This document shows positions 26,733 through 34,793 of a stretch of DNA of 64,000 nt, piece after piece. Origin of the DNA: Oscillospiraceae bacterium (GTDB lineage Bacteria; Bacillota; Clostridia; Oscillospirales; CAG-272); the NCBI GenBank assembly GCA_015065135.1, contig SVQY01000007.1, positions 1 to 64,000 of the forward strand. The letters run 5' to 3'. How positions within the stretch are numbered: position 1 is the first letter of the stretch; every line of letters begins with the position of its first letter. Under the pieces are notes generated by a model. It was not told the DNA's origin, searched no databases, and worked only from the letters and a program-made list of their open reading frames with translations. Both the position numbers and the translations under genes were made by a program.

Positions 26733-26761
26733 ATTATAAAAGATACAACGCTAAAAGTCAA
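26733..26761 (-). promoter_or_regulatory. Promoter of the ROK glucokinase gene
   Basis: TTGACT-17 nt-TATAAT on the minus strand, just after the stop of the deacetylase gene. It separates glucokinase from the upstream hydrolase cluster. Confidence 0.82.
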
Positions 26762-26771
26762 GGCTTGACGC

Positions 26772-27482
26772 TCATTTTTTGCCACCGAGCAAAACCTCGC
26801 GATTGGTGCCATAAAACACGTCTGGCGCGCCCGAGATCATTTTGCAGAATTCCTCAAACCTGTCCCATTCGTCCCGAATGTCAAATTCATAGGCGTGCCC
26901 CCAGATATAAAAGATCTGTGGCGTATCAGCCTGCATAGAAAGAAAACGCTCGCCAAGGCGGAACATCTCCTCCATCTCCACGTGGTGGTAAACGGTAGGA
27001 TTAAATTCATACAGATCGGTCTGCGGTGCAAAGCTGCGGGTAGAATCGGTGGTGCGGCAATATTTCACACCCGTTTTGCGGCGAATGATCTCTGCCACGC
27101 GTTTATCGTGATTGATACCGCCGCCGGGATAGGCAAATCCTACCACCTCGTAGCCCATCAGATCAGAGAGCGCCAAACGGTCCTCCTCTACCTGCCGCAC
27201 GATCTCCTGCTCATCCTCGATTTTCGGCAAAAAGGGATGCGTTACGGTATGGGCGGCGACCTCGTGCCCCTCATATACCGCGCGTACATCGGCAACGGGT
27301 ATCTTGTTGTGATCCACCGTCACGCCGTCTCGTACCAGTGTCCACTCCTTGCCGAGAAGCCCGGAATTGAGATTGAAGGTGGCCTTCAACCCGTATTTGT
27401 TAAAAATTTCGATCAAGCGCTTATCCTGCGTAACACCGTCGTCATAGCTGAAGGTGATCGCCTTCATTTTACCGTTAAACAT
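26772..27482 (-). CDS. Polysaccharide deacetylase-family protein (NodB-like)
   Basis: A 236-aa protein with NodB homology motifs: ITFSYDDGVTQ (motif 1, catalytic and metal Asp) and EVAAHTVTHPFL (motif 2, HxxxH). No signal peptide, so probably cytoplasmic. Relatives remove N- or O-acetyl groups from sugars. The start was set at the ATG after GGAGATATACT rather than 20 codons upstream, which would overlap the preceding gene. It is the last gene of the hydrolase cluster. Substrate unknown. Confidence 0.85.
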   Translation of the reverse strand: MFNGKMKAITFSYDDGVTQDKRLIEIFNKYGLKATFNLNSGLLGKEWTLVRDGVTVDHNKIPVADVRAVYEGHEVAAHTVTHPFLPKIEDEQEIVRQVEEDRLALSDLMGYEVVGFAYPGGGINHDKRVAEIIRRKTGVKYCRTTDSTRSFAPQTDLYEFNPTVYHHVEMEEMFRLGERFLSMQADTPQIFYIWGHAYEFDIRDEWDRFEEFCKMISGAPDVFYGTNREVLLGGKK

Positions 27483-27519
27483 AGTATATCTCCGTTTTTC
27501 TATGGCATTTGTCACTTTT

Positions 27520-28305
27520 TTATCCAAAGCATTCCGCAGCACCGATCACGTCAAGCAGCGCAGGTTCGATCTTGTCCCTGCCGTAAGCATCCAGAAAGCG
27601 CTCGGCGTAGCAGCTTGTTTTTAAATTGAATTGCAGCGTCCAGACCCCCCAGTAAAGATCAATGTGACGGTCACCCACGCCCCCGTTCCCGAGATCGATA
27701 AAGCCGGAAAATCGCCACCCGTCCAGCAGGATATTGGGCAGGCAATAGTCGCCGTGAAGGAGTGAGCGATCATGCAAAAGCGGCTTGGCCCGCATCACAA
27801 ACGCAAACGCTTCCTCGGCATCCATTCCCTTCTGCCCCGGCATCAGGTAGCCGCTATCAAACGTGCCCTGTCGGTGATTTTGCTCCACCGTATCAAAATA
27901 TGCCGACATACGGTCGGGAACGGGACAATCCGCAGCCGGTATCTCGTGCAGCTTGCGAAGGGTCACAGCCAACAGATCACACAGTCGCTCCGGCTCGGCA
28001 AGATAGGTCGCATGGGTGCAATCCTCGCCCACAAGACGTGGGGTCAGCATCCAATCCTTCTCCAACGACAAATACTCCAACACCGGCACCGAAAGGCCCT
28101 TTTGATAAAAATAATCCGTCATTTTCGCCTCGGCGGCAAGCGTGCCTTTGGGGGCACATTTCAAGAAATATCCCCCATCCTTCTCCAGGAAAAAGACCCG
28201 CGCCTCAGGCGAGCAACTGCTGTCAAAAACCGCGCCGCTGCGCAAAAAGTGGCGGAACGGGGTGGGAAAATATAGGTTTTTGGGATCTATCTGTGTTCTT
28301 TTCAA
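27520..28305 (-). CDS. APH(3')-like aminoglycoside/small-molecule phosphotransferase
   Basis: A 261-aa protein-kinase-like fold enzyme with the catalytic loop HGDYCLPNILL and the metal motif FIDLGNGGVGDRHIDL, both close to aminoglycoside 3'-phosphotransferases. The start is taken as TTG because AAGGAGGG lies 4-5 nt upstream and overlaps the PHP stop; an ATG further upstream has no ribosome site. It may inactivate an aminoglycoside or phosphorylate a sugar-like metabolite from the cluster. Nothing nearby suggests a resistance island. Confidence 0.82.
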   Translation of the reverse strand: MKRTQIDPKNLYFPTPFRHFLRSGAVFDSSCSPEARVFFLEKDGGYFLKCAPKGTLAAEAKMTDYFYQKGLSVPVLEYLSLEKDWMLTPRLVGEDCTHATYLAEPERLCDLLAVTLRKLHEIPAADCPVPDRMSAYFDTVEQNHRQGTFDSGYLMPGQKGMDAEEAFAFVMRAKPLLHDRSLLHGDYCLPNILLDGWRFSGFIDLGNGGVGDRHIDLYWGVWTLQFNLKTSCYAERFLDAYGRDKIEPALLDVIGAAECFG

Positions 28306-28315
28306 AACACCCTCC

Positions 28316-29038
28316 TTACTCGCGCAGGCCAATGCCACGCGCGAAGGTCACCGAAACGGGAGCGGAGCCGTCGGTCTCCTGCACCATCATTCGTACGCTC
28401 CGGGCGTCCATCAGATATGCGGCGATCTCCTTGGCATCCCTCAGCTCATCCGGCAGATAAACGCCGCAGCAAGGCCGATACGGCGTATCGGCGTGATAGT
28501 CGCCGCCGCAGGTCAGGATCTTGCCGCTTTTCGCCGCGATCTGTGCAAGCTCCTGCAGATGCGTGCTCTCATATTTGGGATGGCAGCTGATCTCTATGCC
28601 ATCCATAAAGGAAACATCCTGTAACTGCTTTTTCTTGCGATGCGGATGCGCCTGCACCAGCATCGCGTTCTCTTTTTTGACAAGAGCATATAGCTCTGCA
28701 AGCGTGTAGTCAAACATCGTTGGATGGCTGTACAAAAAGTTCTCGCCTACGCCGTAAAGCAAAAAATGCAGCCTGTCATGAAGCTCCAATGTGACCTCAA
28801 TACCAAAAAAACACCGAATACCTTCCTTTTCGGCATATTCTGCGGCATAACGGTATTCCGCCATATAGCGCCCAACGTATTCCTGCAGCTCCGTATCTCC
28901 GATATATTGCTTGCAATAATGATTGGTCAGCACGATGCCATCCAGTCCGACCTTTTTGGCTTCACGCACCATTGTGGGCACATCTGCCTTGCAGCAAATG
29001 CTGATGCCGGAGCTATGTGCATGCAGATCGATCAGCAT
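28316..29038 (-). CDS. PHP-domain metal-dependent phosphoesterase
   Basis: A 240-aa PHP protein: DLHAHSSGIS at the N-terminus, TNHYCKQY, and the late metal motif GGDYHAD. Relatives include histidinol phosphatases and general phosphoesterases. The C-terminus (about 195-240) is family-specific. Its ATG overlaps the stop of the upstream fusion gene (TAATG), so translation is probably coupled. The phosphorylated substrate is unknown. Confidence 0.85.
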   Translation of the reverse strand: MLIDLHAHSSGISICCKADVPTMVREAKKVGLDGIVLTNHYCKQYIGDTELQEYVGRYMAEYRYAAEYAEKEGIRCFFGIEVTLELHDRLHFLLYGVGENFLYSHPTMFDYTLAELYALVKKENAMLVQAHPHRKKKQLQDVSFMDGIEISCHPKYESTHLQELAQIAAKSGKILTCGGDYHADTPYRPCCGVYLPDELRDAKEIAAYLMDARSVRMMVQETDGSAPVSVTFARGIGLRE

Positions 29039-30465
29039 TATATTTTTTCCTTTCTATACGCATAAAGGCGCGCGGCGCATTGATCGATACGTGCGGCAAT
29101 AGCTTCCTCCACGTCACGCCCTTTCAAGGTCAGAATGCGGTGATTTCCTGCACCGTTCTGCGAAAACACGGTTTTTCCCTGCTCGTTGACAGTAACCGTC
29201 CCACAAGGGGATTCCGCCAAAAACGCGCCGCAGCCCTCAAAGCCGTAAAGCACGGTAGCCGGATCCCAGGAGGACCTTCCACCTCGCTGGATCACACCGG
29301 GAAACAATGTAAACGCCAGCGCCAGCGGATTGCCGTCGCCATATTTTTGCAGGATAGGTCCACCGGTCATGATGCCTGCACCCGTTTCGCTGGGCAGCCA
29401 TACCACGGGAACAGGAGATCGCTCGGCGACAGTCTGCGCCGCAGGAATATCCAGATGAATATTCCACTCGGTTCGCTCCACGTCGGGGTCAAAGATGCCT
29501 GCCATCAGAACGAGCCTTTCGCAACGTTCGCGCAGCAAAGATACACCATCAAGAGGGCTGATCTCATCTCCCTCGCTTTCCAGCAACGCGGCGATATTGG
29601 TCATAGCGCCCACTGCGCAGATCACCGCGCGGCGGCTCTCACACAGTGCACGGCGCAGCACCTTGACCGCATCCTCGTAGCTATGCTTCTTCTCGCTTTT
29701 ATCAAAGCGCTCTACGATCTGCTTACAATAATGATCGTATGCCCTCAGCTCCCGTGCGGCGCGTCCGATGGGAGGCACCGGCTCACCGAGATCCTCAAAA
29801 AAGACGCGGATCGCATCGGGGCCCTCGGCGCAGCCGTTGCTATGGGTGACTGCCTTCAGGCATACGGCGCCGCGGCGCTCTGCATCCACCAGATAGGCCA
29901 GCGCCATCGCATCGTCGCAATCCGAACCGAAATCGGTATCCAGGATCATCTCTACCCTCGGCACGCGATATACGCGATCCTGCAGCTCCTTGGCCACACG
30001 CTCCGGGTTCGACAAGGGCACAGGATAACTCATCAGGATCAGCGGCACGCCGATCCCCTCTTTTCGATAAGGGGGCTGCACATAAGGATATTTGTTTTTG
30101 TGAAAGCCGTTCCGCTCATAAAAGCCGATACGTCTGGCAGCCATTTCGTTATCGGGATGCTCCACCTCCAACAAAAGCGCGCCGAAGCGCTGCTGCAACA
30201 ACCTCAATGCCACCGAGCCGTGGCCGCCGTTCCGGTGCGCCGCATAAACCACAAGATGCTCCACAAAGACCATCTTTTCCAACTGCCAGATCGTTACAAA
30301 GCCAACGCGGATTCCATCCTTCACCAAATGGAAAGCGGTATAGTTGGGGTCCTCCAGGACCGCTCTGGCATGCGCCTTGTCTCGCCGCTCCTCAAGCACA
30401 AAATTTTGCTCCATTTCGGCATAGATCGCATCAAAATCAGCTAGGTCTATTTTCTCTAATATCAT
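29038..30465 (-). CDS. GNAT acetyltransferase fused to inosine-uridine nucleoside hydrolase
   Basis: A 475-aa two-domain protein. Residues 1-165 form a GNAT domain (HRNGGHGSVALRLLQQ as the acetyl-CoA loop, RRIGFYERNGF near its end). Residues 170-475 form a nucleoside hydrolase with the calcium-binding signature ILDTDFGSDCDDAMALAYL. The second domain hydrolyses N-glycosidic bonds of ribonucleosides in known relatives. The start follows GGAG at 8 nt; the track's first 52 codons have no ribosome site. The fusion is unusual, and a joint substrate cannot be named. Confidence 0.87.
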   Translation of the reverse strand: MILEKIDLADFDAIYAEMEQNFVLEERRDKAHARAVLEDPNYTAFHLVKDGIRVGFVTIWQLEKMVFVEHLVVYAAHRNGGHGSVALRLLQQRFGALLLEVEHPDNEMAARRIGFYERNGFHKNKYPYVQPPYRKEGIGVPLILMSYPVPLSNPERVAKELQDRVYRVPRVEMILDTDFGSDCDDAMALAYLVDAERRGAVCLKAVTHSNGCAEGPDAIRVFFEDLGEPVPPIGRAARELRAYDHYCKQIVERFDKSEKKHSYEDAVKVLRRALCESRRAVICAVGAMTNIAALLESEGDEISPLDGVSLLRERCERLVLMAGIFDPDVERTEWNIHLDIPAAQTVAERSPVPVVWLPSETGAGIMTGGPILQKYGDGNPLALAFTLFPGVIQRGGRSSWDPATVLYGFEGCGAFLAESPCGTVTVNEQGKTVFSQNGAGNHRILTLKGRDVEEAIAARIDQCAARLYAYRKEKI

Positions 30466-30505
30466 AGTTTTTTCTCCAAAACCGCAAAACGGTACGATAA
30501 ATTCG

Positions 30506-31495
30506 TTATTTTTCGGGATAATATGCGGCACGGAAGCCAACTGCCTCACCGCAGTATCCCCTGGGGTCGTCCAGGCAGGTCTTGAACACGCCCGCATTCT
30601 CCCCTTGCCCCCATCTGCCACCGCGGAACATCATCCGCTCCGAGGCACCGTTGTTGGCGTAAAGGTCCACTCCGTCAAGGGTCATACCGGGAACGGGCAA
30701 CAGCGCCAGCGCCCAAAGCAGCTCCACTGCCTGCGGGCAAAGCCCCTTGGCCGTTGTCTGTACAAACGGCGCAAAGCGAGCGTGAGCATAGGCATCCTGT
30801 ACGGCCTCTGCCGTATAGACCCAATGCCCCTCCGCAAAATCCAACTTGACACTGTTCGCGGTGGTGCCCTCTCCGTCGGGGGTCAGATAGCCGCCGCTTT
30901 TGCCGTCGATTGCAAGCCAGGTGTCCTGCTGCATCAGCTGCAGCTCGCCGCGCACAAGACGAAAGCCGCCCATCCACTCCCACACGTTACCGTTCAGGTC
31001 ATAAATGCCGTCGGCGGCCCCGTTGTGACTCCAGGCAACAGGCCCCGTTCCCGTAGCAACGCGCAAGATCCCCTTCTCGTCATCCCGATAGGAAACGCGC
31101 GCCACCGCCTCTGCTTCACGGTGATCCTTGCCCTCTCCGTTGTTTCCATAGGGCAAATATCCGTTTTTCAGACACCAAAGAGCAACGGCTCCCCATTCCA
31201 TAGCGGTCATCAGATGCCAGCCCTCCCCCTTTCGGGCACAGGCTGCCTCTGCCTCATCCCACGTGATGCAAACGGCGGGATCCCGATCCGCCACGGATCG
31301 GGCACCCCCTTTTTCGACCACGTTCTGATATTTTGAAATGTAAATGCCGTCCAGCACGCGCCCGTTTACCGCAAAGGCGGGATGGGGCGTGCGGCGTGCG
31401 CCCGCAATCACATCACACAGATCAAAGCACGGAATATATACCATCAGTGAGGAGCTCCCCACCCCGTCGATCAGCGTTTCATTTTTTAGCATCAT
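30506..31495 (-). CDS. Formylglycine-generating-enzyme-like (SUMF1/FGE-sulfatase) domain protein
   Basis: A 329-aa protein with the C-type-lectin-like FGE fold marks DLNGNVWEW, FRGGRW and a terminal VGFRAAYYP. FGE proteins oxidise a sulfatase cysteine to formylglycine, but many relatives have other oxidative roles (for example EgtB-type) or only bind. Cysteines in KTCLDD and GYCGEA sit near the expected place, yet I cannot confirm the catalytic pair. No sulfatase gene is nearby and no signal peptide is seen. It lies 34 nt from the GH20 gene, so co-transcribed. Confidence 0.82.
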   Translation of the reverse strand: MMLKNETLIDGVGSSSLMVYIPCFDLCDVIAGARRTPHPAFAVNGRVLDGIYISKYQNVVEKGGARSVADRDPAVCITWDEAEAACARKGEGWHLMTAMEWGAVALWCLKNGYLPYGNNGEGKDHREAEAVARVSYRDDEKGILRVATGTGPVAWSHNGAADGIYDLNGNVWEWMGGFRLVRGELQLMQQDTWLAIDGKSGGYLTPDGEGTTANSVKLDFAEGHWVYTAEAVQDAYAHARFAPFVQTTAKGLCPQAVELLWALALLPVPGMTLDGVDLYANNGASERMMFRGGRWGQGENAGVFKTCLDDPRGYCGEAVGFRAAYYPEK

Positions 31496-31529
31496 TTTTC
31501 AAAAAGTCCCCAAACGGTATAGGTTTTTC

Positions 31530-33413
31530 TCATCTGAACGCGGCAGTACCGCTTGTTTTTGTGTACGTGTGCCACAGAAATTTACCTGTAACGGGCTCGG
31601 TGCCCTCAGGGGCGCAATCAAAACGCAAGCGTTCCTCTGCCAGCTCCTCGATGGCATCGATCTCGCCTGCAAGATAGGCAAGAATACGCGCCTTTGCCGT
31701 TTCGAAGCGCAGCTGCTGACCGCCGTAACGAATGTCAAAGATCTCCCAGCCAAAGGGCTTGCAGTATTTCATCCAGGCGGCTCGATGCACGTCGCGCAGG
31801 GTGCGGAGCTTGGCGACTACCGTGTCGCACTCCTCTGCCATTGCAGCCAGCGCTTCCCTATCGTCCGCATCGTATGCCTTCTTCAGTCGCACGCCGAAAT
31901 CCGCCTTATTGTAAAGCAGATCGGCAAGGGCGCGCACCGTCTCGAAGGCAGGGGCAAAGATCCCTGCCGATCCGAGCCCTGCCAGCTCGGCGATCACCTT
32001 TTTATAGTAGGCCTGCATATCGATCCCCTCCAGATGCTTATCCATCAGGCCAAGCAGCGGATCGTTATAGACCAACGAACGGGTGATACACATATCCGCT
32101 CCATGGGGATGCTCGGGCAGCTCGGTCTTCAAAAAATCGTCATAGCGCTCACCCACGGCGTAACGGAAGCAGCGCTTGACGCTTTCCTCGTCATATCCGC
32201 CGGTGTAGTCGTAGTCCGCATACCAGGCAAGACCCGCAAGAGACAGCACAAGGCAGGACTCCGCGCCGTTGTGCCAGACGGTGGCCAGCACCTCGCGGAT
32301 GCCCTTCTTACGGCAGGCATCCAGCGCAGGGATGGTGTGGCGCAGAGAGCGGGAAAAGAGCGGACAGTGACCGCTCCAGGTCCAGACACCGCCTGCAAAC
32401 ATGATATTCTCCCCAAGCTGCCTGTGCTTGTCGATGTTCATGCTATAGAACTCCTCGTCGGGGTTGTAGTAATCCCAGAACACCTGCTGCACGCCACGCG
32501 GCACAAGCTCCGCAATGTCGCTACGCAGCACGGTGCGCTTGTCATAATCCTTATAGCCCTGCAGCTGACCGCCCGACATACGAAAGAACATATCGCTCCA
32601 CATCATAGGCTTAAAGCCGTAGCCGATCGCCATCTCGGACACCTTGTTCAGATGCCGCAGGTACAACTCCTCACGGGGGCGGTAACCGTTCTTATCCAGA
32701 TACTTGCCGGTGCCGAGAGAGTGGGTCTCATCCATGCCGATGTGCAAGCGGCGACTGGTGAAGCACGCCGCCACGGTGCGCAACATATCGTCGATCAAGC
32801 GATAGGTCTCCTCCGCATCCACCATCAGAACGTCCGCGGTGTCCTTGTAGGGTGCAGTCACGCTCCAACGCAGAGCGCTTTCCAGATGCCCCAGGGTCTG
32901 GATACAGGGCACCAGCTCGATACCGAGCTTGAGGGCGTAAGCATCCAGCTCCTTGATCTCGGCGGGGGTATAGCGACCGCGCATATAGCCGAAATAGGGG
33001 CGACCCTCGATCTCATAGGTGTCCTCTGTATAAAGCATAAAGGTATTCATGCCCATCAGCGCCATTTTGCGCAGCATCATCTTGACGGTAGGAACATTCA
33101 TCACCGCATTGCGGGACATATCCACCATGGCGCCATTGCTGCAAAAGAGAGGCGTTTCTGTAACAGTCCTTTCGCAAACGCCCTCCTTCAGCCAGCCCAC
33201 AAGGGTGGCAAGACCTCTGAAAAAGCGCGCCCTTCCACCGCCGTAGGAGATCGTTGCCTTGTCACTTGCCAGCGAGATGCAAAGCTGATCCCGCTCCAGC
33301 TCGCACACGGTCACGGTCACCTCCGCATCGGGGGCAAGGGTCACGTCCAGATCCTCCAGGAGCAGCGCGATACCGTCATCCAGACCTTGTGCATTTTCAA
33401 AATAAAGCTTCAT
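31530..33413 (-). CDS. Glycoside hydrolase family 20 beta-N-acetylhexosaminidase-like
   Basis: A 627-aa protein. A short N-terminal beta domain (about 1-90) precedes a GH20 TIM barrel with the catalytic Asp-Glu pair in LHIGMDETHSLG, preceded by CSNGAMVDMSRNAVM. A helical C-terminal region (about 440-627) follows. GH20 enzymes release terminal GlcNAc or GalNAc by substrate-assisted catalysis. No signal peptide, so it should act on imported oligosaccharides. The start was moved seven codons in, to the ATG after AAAGGTGG. Confidence 0.9.
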   Translation of the reverse strand: MKLYFENAQGLDDGIALLLEDLDVTLAPDAEVTVTVCELERDQLCISLASDKATISYGGGRARFFRGLATLVGWLKEGVCERTVTETPLFCSNGAMVDMSRNAVMNVPTVKMMLRKMALMGMNTFMLYTEDTYEIEGRPYFGYMRGRYTPAEIKELDAYALKLGIELVPCIQTLGHLESALRWSVTAPYKDTADVLMVDAEETYRLIDDMLRTVAACFTSRRLHIGMDETHSLGTGKYLDKNGYRPREELYLRHLNKVSEMAIGYGFKPMMWSDMFFRMSGGQLQGYKDYDKRTVLRSDIAELVPRGVQQVFWDYYNPDEEFYSMNIDKHRQLGENIMFAGGVWTWSGHCPLFSRSLRHTIPALDACRKKGIREVLATVWHNGAESCLVLSLAGLAWYADYDYTGGYDEESVKRCFRYAVGERYDDFLKTELPEHPHGADMCITRSLVYNDPLLGLMDKHLEGIDMQAYYKKVIAELAGLGSAGIFAPAFETVRALADLLYNKADFGVRLKKAYDADDREALAAMAEECDTVVAKLRTLRDVHRAAWMKYCKPFGWEIFDIRYGGQQLRFETAKARILAYLAGEIDAIEELAEERLRFDCAPEGTEPVTGKFLWHTYTKTSGTAAFR

Positions 33414-33435
33414 AATAGTTTCCACCTTTCCCAAA

Positions 33436-34734
33436 TCAAAGCTGCTTCACAAGCTCTGCCGCATTTTCGATCATGCGGTCCAGAACCGATAATTCAAAGG
33501 GGGCGCTTGGCAATATCGCCTCGTAGACCCGACCGCCAAAGGCGGGCTCGGTGGCAAAATACCCCAGCTCGTTATTGGCAAGCTCGGAGATCATCACCTG
33601 TCTCGGCGCCACCAGCGCGCGCAGACGGAGGCCCAGATCCGAGAAGGGCTCACCCGGGATGCCGACCACGTAAAGCTCGCCGATACGGATGACCTGCAGC
33701 TCCACCTGCTCGGTGTAGCGCGGTTGCTCTTGCAGGGCGTACAACTCCCTTGCAAGGCGGCGATCCACCTTGCTGCTCTCGTTTGCCAGCACCGCTGCCG
33801 CCCATTGCATATCCACGTCGGCAGGCTGACGGCGGGGCTCCTCATAGCGGCGATGAGCTACGCCGACCGTTGTATCTGCCATCGGCCGCAAACGCTTGTG
33901 CAGCTCCAGCACATCGTCTGCAAGGATCCTGCCCATTTTTTTATAATGATCCTTGGGATAGCGGAAATCGGGATCCGTAAAACGTCTCGCATCAATGTGA
34001 TTGACATTGCCGCTGCAGCCGTTAAAAAACAGCACCGTGTAATCGTTTCCGTATACCGTTTTCAGATTTTGGCGCATAGCACCGGGAAAATCAGCAGAAT
34101 ATTCGGTGCCCCCCACCGTATCGGGGTGGCAAGCGAAATTGACGATCTCCGCTACGGGCTTGCCCGACATATCCTCAAATCGAAGCACAGACAGAGTGGG
34201 GTCGATGGGGGTCACCGCCTCCACGATCTCATGAGCGTGCTTACGCCCCGGGTTCATTTTAATACTGCCGTCGGTCAGGCGGTAGTTGCGGCAAAAGCTG
34301 ATGCGATCCTCCTGCCCCACGGCAAAGCTTGCGATCACCGGCACACGAGCGCGGTATGCCGAAACAGCGGCATCCACCGTCTCGCGAAAGAACAGCGCGT
34401 CCGTTTCCGCATCCTCACCCTGCCCCCAAAAGGTATCCAGCAGCTGCGGACCGCCGGTGTGGATATGAATGGCGCTGACCATGATGGCGGTGGGGGCTAT
34501 CCCCGTTTCCTTGGAGACCGCCGCACGCACGCGGTCGGTAAAATCAGTGCCGAGACCGCTGGTATCGATAGAAATCAGAATCGCCGCATTGCCCTCACAC
34601 TCCACCGCCAACGCGTGGGTGTAAAGATCATCCTTCACGCCCGTGGCGTAGTTGGGGGCCATGCATTGGGGAATATTCTTACCAAGGGGCGGCGTGACCA
34701 CACGCTCCGCCGCACCGCATTTCAGCTGCTTCAT
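33436..34734 (-). CDS. Neutral/alkaline non-lysosomal ceramidase-like N-terminal domain protein
   Basis: A 432-aa protein of the PF04734-like fold, with ligand-type histidines in AIHIHTGG and NFACHPDTVGG. In true neutral ceramidases the nucleophile serine sits in GDVSPN; here the equivalent stretch reads GNVNH, so ceramide hydrolysis is doubtful. It is also shorter than secreted ceramidases (about 650 aa or more) and has no signal peptide. Such bacterial relatives are common and uncharacterised. It probably is a cytoplasmic zinc amidase- or esterase-like enzyme of the cluster's pathway. Confidence 0.8.
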   Translation of the reverse strand: MKQLKCGAAERVVTPPLGKNIPQCMAPNYATGVKDDLYTHALAVECEGNAAILISIDTSGLGTDFTDRVRAAVSKETGIAPTAIMVSAIHIHTGGPQLLDTFWGQGEDAETDALFFRETVDAAVSAYRARVPVIASFAVGQEDRISFCRNYRLTDGSIKMNPGRKHAHEIVEAVTPIDPTLSVLRFEDMSGKPVAEIVNFACHPDTVGGTEYSADFPGAMRQNLKTVYGNDYTVLFFNGCSGNVNHIDARRFTDPDFRYPKDHYKKMGRILADDVLELHKRLRPMADTTVGVAHRRYEEPRRQPADVDMQWAAAVLANESSKVDRRLARELYALQEQPRYTEQVELQVIRIGELYVVGIPGEPFSDLGLRLRALVAPRQVMISELANNELGYFATEPAFGGRVYEAILPSAPFELSVLDRMIENAAELVKQL

Positions 34735-34793
34735 GTCGTGCCTCCATTATGAACTGATAAATGCCGTTTTTATCCAAAAACGCATACCGTTTC

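Noticed and set aside
28305-28338. ATG start of the APH-like gene as given by the ORF track
   Set aside because: No ribosome site before it and it overlaps the PHP gene; the TTG start has AAGGAGGG at 4-5 nt.
31344-33692. 782-aa plus-strand ORF over the GH20 and FGE genes
   Set aside because: Antisense shadow: no conserved motifs and low-complexity His/Arg/Gln-rich sequence, while the minus strand encodes clear GH20 and FGE families.
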